Positions 7,633-10,556 of a stretch of 10,556 nt of DNA are shown here, one piece after another. The position numbers and the translations under genes were made by a program. The notes under the pieces are model-generated. The model did not search any database, was not told where the DNA came from, and worked only from the letters and a program-made list of their open reading frames with translations. Location of the stretch: the NCBI GenBank assembly GCA_013619035.1, contig JABXKX010000053.1:1-10556 (forward strand). Direction: 5' to 3'. The stretch comes from Peptostreptococcaceae bacterium (lineage in GTDB: Bacteria > Bacillota_A > Clostridia > Peptostreptococcales > Acidaminobacteraceae). Position 1 is the first letter of the stretch, and each line of letters starts with the position of its first letter.

Positions 7633-8801
7633 GATAACATTCCTTTCATACAATGCTCTAAACGTACGTCCTTTTGATACAAAGTCGCATATGAATACCC
7701 AAGTGATTCAATTGAAGTTTGTTTACCATTTGCAACTTGATGCACTTCATCGAGTATTTTTTCACCAACCTGTTTAATCGTATGTGTCCCTTCAATAATG
7801 CCACAAGCATCGATATCAATATCATCATTAATCAGTTCTCTATTACCACTGACTCTTATCACAGGTACCAATTGGCTGTTAAAACCAGCACCGCCACTTG
7901 TCCAAAGTATGATATGAACACCAAGTGTCGCAAAATGGGTTGCCGAACCACCACATAACATCGTGACATCTGAAAGATACAAACCATTAACATCAGGTAT
8001 TTCATGTCCAACTTGAGAAAACTCTAAAACACCTTGAATCGCTTTGGTACCTATCTTTGATAACGATCCAAGTGCTTTTTCTTCAATGGTTGTCAGACCG
8101 CCAACACTATTACCAACACTCATAAATTCGGTGTTGCCACCAATCGACCATCTATTCTCTTCTTCTGACATCAAACGTATTAGTTTTTCTGAAACCTCAG
8201 AGTTAACAACTCTTTTTTGTAGTTCCTTTTCACAGCCAACCAATTCCAATAATTCACCAGCAATACATGTAGCACCTTGGTCAATTAACAGATCTACAGC
8301 ATGACCCACACTTGGATTCGATGCCATACCTGAACTAGTATCTGACCCACCACATTTAATACCAATTCTTAATTTGGAAATTGAATGAGAAGTGGCTTCA
8401 ATCTTTGAAGCTTCTTTTAAGATGTCAGACAGATATGATTTCCCTCGTTTGATTGAAGCTACGGTCCCCTTTTCTTTTATACTTGTAAGCGAAAATGCCA
8501 TCCTGCCTTTTGAACGTGCATAAGTCGAAATCCGTTCAGGATCAATACTGCCACATCCCATCGCCAATACGATGACACCATAAACATTGGGATGACAGGA
8601 CATTTCCATTAACATATTAAGCGTTTCTTCTTGCCCACCCAACATACAAGTATAATGATTTGTAATGACAATACATTCTTCTGACGATGTAGCAATACTT
8701 CTTGCAATACCATCCATACACTCATCCACAGCAATAATCAGTATATTATTTCTGATGCCTACACTACCATCCGTTCGAAGGAAGCCTTTAAATTTAGTCA
8801 T
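7620..8801 (-). CDS. UxaA/SuyB-type lyase, large (catalytic) subunit
   Basis: This 393-residue protein matches the C-terminal domain of altronate/galactarate dehydratases and the SuyB subunit of sulfolactate sulfo-lyase. Those enzymes use a metal to expel a beta leaving group (water or sulfite) from a hydroxy acid. Visible family marks are the opening GFLRTDGSVGIRN, TNHYTCMLGG, the VLAMGCGS stretch, GIKCGGSDTSSGMASNPSVG at about 147-166, GNSVGGLTTIEEKALG at about 231-246, and a C-terminal DIDIDACGIIEG. The usual DTPG stretch appears as DVTM, so the active-site surroundings differ from classic UxaA. The ATG has GGAGG six bases upstream and lies inside the small-subunit gene (8-bp overlap), the normal layout of a two-subunit enzyme. 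The substrate is unknown; its partners suggest carnitine or a derivative. UxaA homologues of unknown function are common, so sulfolactate or a sugar acid remains possible. Confidence 0.88.
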   Translation of the reverse strand: MTKFKGFLRTDGSVGIRNNILIIAVDECMDGIARSIATSSEECIVITNHYTCMLGGQEETLNMLMEMSCHPNVYGVIVLAMGCGSIDPERISTYARSKGRMAFSLTSIKEKGTVASIKRGKSYLSDILKEASKIEATSHSISKLRIGIKCGGSDTSSGMASNPSVGHAVDLLIDQGATCIAGELLELVGCEKELQKRVVNSEVSEKLIRLMSEEENRWSIGGNTEFMSVGNSVGGLTTIEEKALGSLSKIGTKAIQGVLEFSQVGHEIPDVNGLYLSDVTMLCGGSATHFATLGVHIILWTSGGAGFNSQLVPVIRVSGNRELINDDIDIDACGIIEGTHTIKQVGEKILDEVHQVANGKQTSIESLGYSYATLYQKDVRLEHCMKGMLSCSD

Positions 8802-9132
8802 TTGCCACCTCCATATTCATCTGTCTTAAAATCTCATTGATTATTTCAGATTTAAAATTAATACATTTACTGCTGACGTTATGGACATGAACAAGTGTGC
8901 CTTCATGAATATTTTTTGACGCCACACCAATAAAAACATTCTGTTTGTAGATCTTTGAATCTTCTTTTATATCGCATAATGCAATCTTATGTCCATACGG
9001 AATAACAGAAATACTTTTTATGGTTTTGTACAATTTATGATCCTCTGAATAGATTTCTAATACATCACCTTGATTGACATGGCATAAGACTGTTGCCACA
9101 TTATCCATCTCATTTTTTTTGATAGCTCTCAA
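8794..9132 (-). CDS. UxaA/SuyA-type lyase, small SAF-domain subunit
   Basis: This 112-residue protein is a stand-alone SAF domain, equivalent to the N-terminal part of UxaA or to SuyA, and should pair with the large subunit encoded next. Family marks are DNVATVL (residues 10-16), IPYGHKIAL with His48, and LVHVHN with His82 and His84, residues expected near the metal or substrate. The start is TTG at 9132: AAAGGAGG lies seven bases upstream (9140-9147), and homologues normally carry about nine residues before the DNVA motif, as this start gives. The internal ATG at codon 9 would cut the first strand and has no ribosome site. It is the first gene of the operon, with a predicted leader of only about 18 bases after the sigma54 promoter. 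Confidence 0.88.
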   Translation of the reverse strand: MRAIKKNEMDNVATVLCHVNQGDVLEIYSEDHKLYKTIKSISVIPYGHKIALCDIKEDSKIYKQNVFIGVASKNIHEGTLVHVHNVSSKCINFKSEIINEILRQMNMEVAND

Positions 9133-9139
9133 TATAACG

Positions 9140-9147
9140 CCTCCTTT
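9140..9147 (-). promoter_or_regulatory. Ribosome binding site that fixes a TTG start
   Basis: AAAGGAGG on the minus strand, seven bases before TTG 9132. It is the strongest ribosome site of the operon and decides the non-ATG start of the small lyase subunit. Confidence 0.85.
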
Positions 9148-9161
9148 CCATACTTATATAT

Positions 9162-9178
9162 CGCAATAAGTATGCCAA
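9162..9178 (-). promoter_or_regulatory. Sigma54 (-24/-12) promoter of the lyase-acyltransferase-transporter operon
   Basis: The minus strand reads TTGGCATACTTATTGCG, to be compared with YTGGCACGRNNNTTGCW. The invariant GG and GC are both present with exactly ten bases between them. The start site would be near 9151, leaving a leader of about 18 bases with the ribosome site inside it. The neighbouring gene encodes a sigma54 activator with an intact GAFTGA loop, so promoter and activator support each other. Confidence 0.88.
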
Positions 9179-9179
9179 C

Positions 9180-9206
9180 AAAAAAACAACCCTTTTAAAG
9201 GATTGT
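9180..9206 (-). terminator. Terminator of the sigma54 activator gene
   Basis: The minus-strand RNA reads ACAAUCC-UUUAAAA-GGGUUGU followed by a run of U. This is a seven-pair stem with one G-U pair, two more A-U pairs possible inside, and a good U tract. It separates the regulator's transcript from the sigma54 promoter whose -24 element begins two bases further on. Confidence 0.8.
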
Positions 9207-9216
9207 TTCATCGTTT

Positions 9217-9273
9217 GAGTCAAATTCAACTCATAATTAGAGTCGAAAACGACTCGCGAGTCAATGTTGACTC
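9217..9273. promoter_or_regulatory. Three tandem 16-bp palindromes, probable activator (UAS) sites
   Basis: Site 1 (9217-9232) is GAGTCA-AATT-CAACTC, site 2 (9240-9255) GAGTCG-AAAA-CGACTC and site 3 (9258-9273) GAGTCA-ATGT-TGACTC. Sites 2 and 3 are perfect inverted repeats; site 1 has one mismatched pair. Centres are 23 and 18 bp apart. Relative to the predicted start at 9151 they lie at about -74, -97 and -115, the usual range for sigma54 enhancer sites. Site 3 covers the TGA stop of the regulator gene. The likely ligand is the HTH domain of that regulator. Confidence 0.8.
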
Positions 9274-10556
9274 TCTTTTATATCATACTTTCTCATGAGT
9301 CTTGATGCTTTACTTTGTGATATAGAAAGAGCGGTTGAAAGTTTTCTTGATGAAGGATGTTTTTTAAACGCTTCTTCAACTATCTTTTTCTCATAGGCGG
9401 ACATGGCAACCTCATACGACAACTCTACGGATGATTCAACAACAGAATGATTAAAGGTCTTGTTTAACTTAACCGCTTCAGGTAAGTCTTTTTCCGTCAT
9501 TTGATCACCAGTGGTTTTTACGATGGACCGTTCAATATAGTTTTCTAGTTGTCTAATATTACCTGGCCATTCATAATGCATCAACATATGTTTTGCTTTG
9601 TTCGTAAAGCTTTTATTCTGTTTCATCTTTTTATTTATTTTGACCGTTAACACATCGATGAGTAATTCAATATCCTCAAGGCGTTCTCTAAGCGGAGGAA
9701 TATGTAATTCGATTACATTGAGTCTCCAAAACAAATCTTCACGGAAGCTTTTTTCTAACACTTCCTGTTTTAGATTCTGATTCGTTGCCGCAACAATTCT
9801 AATATCTACTTTCTTAGACTGATTACCACCAAGCGGAATAAACTCTTTGTCTTGAATAACGTGAAGTAACTTAGCTTGTAGCTTCAGACTCATTTCTCCA
9901 ATTTCATCAAAAAATAATGTGCCTTCATCTGATAATTCAAGAAGTCCCTTTTTACCATATTGGTTAGCGCCTGTAAACGCTCCTTTTTCATAACCAAATA
10001 ATTCAGACTCCAATAATTCCTCTGGTATTGCTGCACAGTTAATGGTTAAAAACGCTGCTGTTTTTCTGTCACTGCTGTTATGAATATGTTTGGCGATTAC
10101 ACTTTTACCAGTTCCTGATTCTCCTGTTATTAATACGGTTGAATCTGCATTTGATATTTGATCTACGTACTTCATCAGCTCAATCATTTTGGAATCTTTA
10201 AAGCTAAATTCATTGTGTTCACTGATTTTCTTATTATTTTTATTTTGATAATTCGCTTCCAGACAAAGTCTTTCATTACTAAGATTACTGCTCGCATCAT
10301 AAACACTCATCACAACATATTCTAATTGATTAAACTCATCAAATATCGGAACCGCTGTTGTAATTAATTTTTGTCCAAAGATAGAAGTTTGCTCAATCGT
10401 TAACGTGCGTTTTTCTGCATAAATAGTAGGCAGAACCGATGGATACCAACAGTCTTCATCCGATAAATCGTAAAATGACTTTCCTATAATATCTTCTTGC
10501 TTCATACCATAATGACGTTCACATGCTTTGTTTACATAAACAATATTGTATTTATC
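9261..10556 (-). CDS. Sigma54-dependent transcriptional activator (PAS-AAA+-HTH), 5' end outside the window
   Basis: The frame is open to the window edge, so these 431 residues are the C-terminal part of a longer protein. An ATG at 10505 lies inside a PAS domain (edge sequence YNIVYVNKACERHYGMKQED, then IIGKSFYDL) and is not the start. After PAS comes the AAA+ ATPase: Walker A GESGTGKS (10101-10124), the sigma54-contacting GAFTGA loop (9966-9983), Walker B GTLFFDEIGE, FREDLFWRLNV, PPLRER and WPGNIRQLEN. A TyrR/Fis-like HTH ends the protein (SSRKLSTALSISQSKASRLM). It should bind the palindromes at 9217-9273 and open the promoter at 9162-9178 by ATP hydrolysis. The PAS domain probably senses an inducer, perhaps the operon's substrate or its CoA/carnitine derivative; the ligand cannot be read. 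It ends in TGA. Confidence 0.94.
   Translation of the reverse strand, partial: DKYNIVYVNKACERHYGMKQEDIIGKSFYDLSDEDCWYPSVLPTIYAEKRTLTIEQTSIFGQKLITTAVPIFDEFNQLEYVVMSVYDASSNLSNERLCLEANYQNKNNKKISEHNEFSFKDSKMIELMKYVDQISNADSTVLITGESGTGKSVIAKHIHNSSDRKTAAFLTINCAAIPEELLESELFGYEKGAFTGANQYGKKGLLELSDEGTLFFDEIGEMSLKLQAKLLHVIQDKEFIPLGGNQSKKVDIRIVAATNQNLKQEVLEKSFREDLFWRLNVIELHIPPLRERLEDIELLIDVLTVKINKKMKQNKSFTNKAKHMLMHYEWPGNIRQLENYIERSIVKTTGDQMTEKDLPEAVKLNKTFNHSVVESSVELSYEVAMSAYEKKIVEEAFKKHPSSRKLSTALSISQSKASRLMRKYDIKESQH

Noticed and set aside
7651..7653. TTG as the start of the acyltransferase
   Set aside because: It lacks a ribosome site, while AAAGGA lies eight bases before the ATG at 7632. The seven extra residues match nothing in the family.
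9261..9263. TGA read as Trp (Mollicutes code), suggested by the low G+C and the mycoplasma-like acyltransferase
   Set aside because: TGA ends the regulator just after a complete HTH, read-through would add only seven unlikely codons, and the Trp codons I checked are TGG. Teichoic acid synthesis and sigma54 also argue against Mollicutes.
10503..10505. ATG as the start of the sigma54 activator
   Set aside because: The frame continues without a stop to the window edge, and the residues before this Met complete a typical PAS opening (YVNKACERHYG). The gene is cut by the window.
1..10556. tRNA, rRNA, CRISPR array, insertion sequence or prophage genes
   Set aside because: I saw no cloverleaf, direct-repeat array, transposase or integrase motif on either strand. 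Gaps between genes are short and explained by terminators, promoters or the DnaA-box cluster.

Overview
This 10.6 kb window is low in G+C and gene-dense. It looks like a Gram-positive, motile, probably anaerobic Bacillota (clostridial-type) genome. It has an LtaS-type lipoteichoic acid synthase, a transmembrane chemoreceptor, strong AGGAGG-type ribosome sites, TTG starts, and a sigma54 activator with a matching -24/-12 promoter. Stops are TAA, TAG and one TGA, and the Trp codons checked are TGG, so the code is standard. The genus cannot be named from the sequence alone. All six genes with real support lie on the minus strand, so transcription runs from high to low coordinates.

Right end, about 9,160-10,556: the 3' part of a PAS/AAA+/HTH sigma54-dependent activator, whose true start is outside the window. 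Its stop overlaps the last of three tandem 16-bp palindromes of the form GAGTCR-N4-YRACTC. These are probable enhancer (UAS) sites. Next come a terminator for the regulator and then a well-spaced sigma54 promoter.

Centre, about 4,240-9,132: that promoter drives a compact four-gene operon with overlapping or nearly touching genes. The order is a small SAF-domain subunit and a large subunit of a UxaA/SuyAB-type lyase (dehydratase), a choline/carnitine O-acyltransferase, and a BCCT-family betaine/carnitine transporter, closed by a strong hairpin terminator. The transporter and acyltransferase point to carnitine, acylcarnitine or a related quaternary ammonium hydroxy acid as substrate. The lyase probably removes a beta leaving group from that compound or a derivative. 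I do not recognise this gene combination as a described pathway, and it is the best candidate here for an undescribed system.

Left half, about 1-4,240: between the operon terminator and the LtaS-family gene lies a 234-bp gap with a cluster of four DnaA-box-like 9-mers, one of them a perfect TTATCCACA. The LtaS-family synthase follows with its own terminator, then a short AT-rich intergenic region with a perfect 23-bp palindrome, then a methyl-accepting chemotaxis protein with its terminator. The first 240 bp hold the ribosome site of another minus-strand gene lying off the left edge. They also hold a short plus-strand reading frame broken by one TGA, which may be a gene relic.
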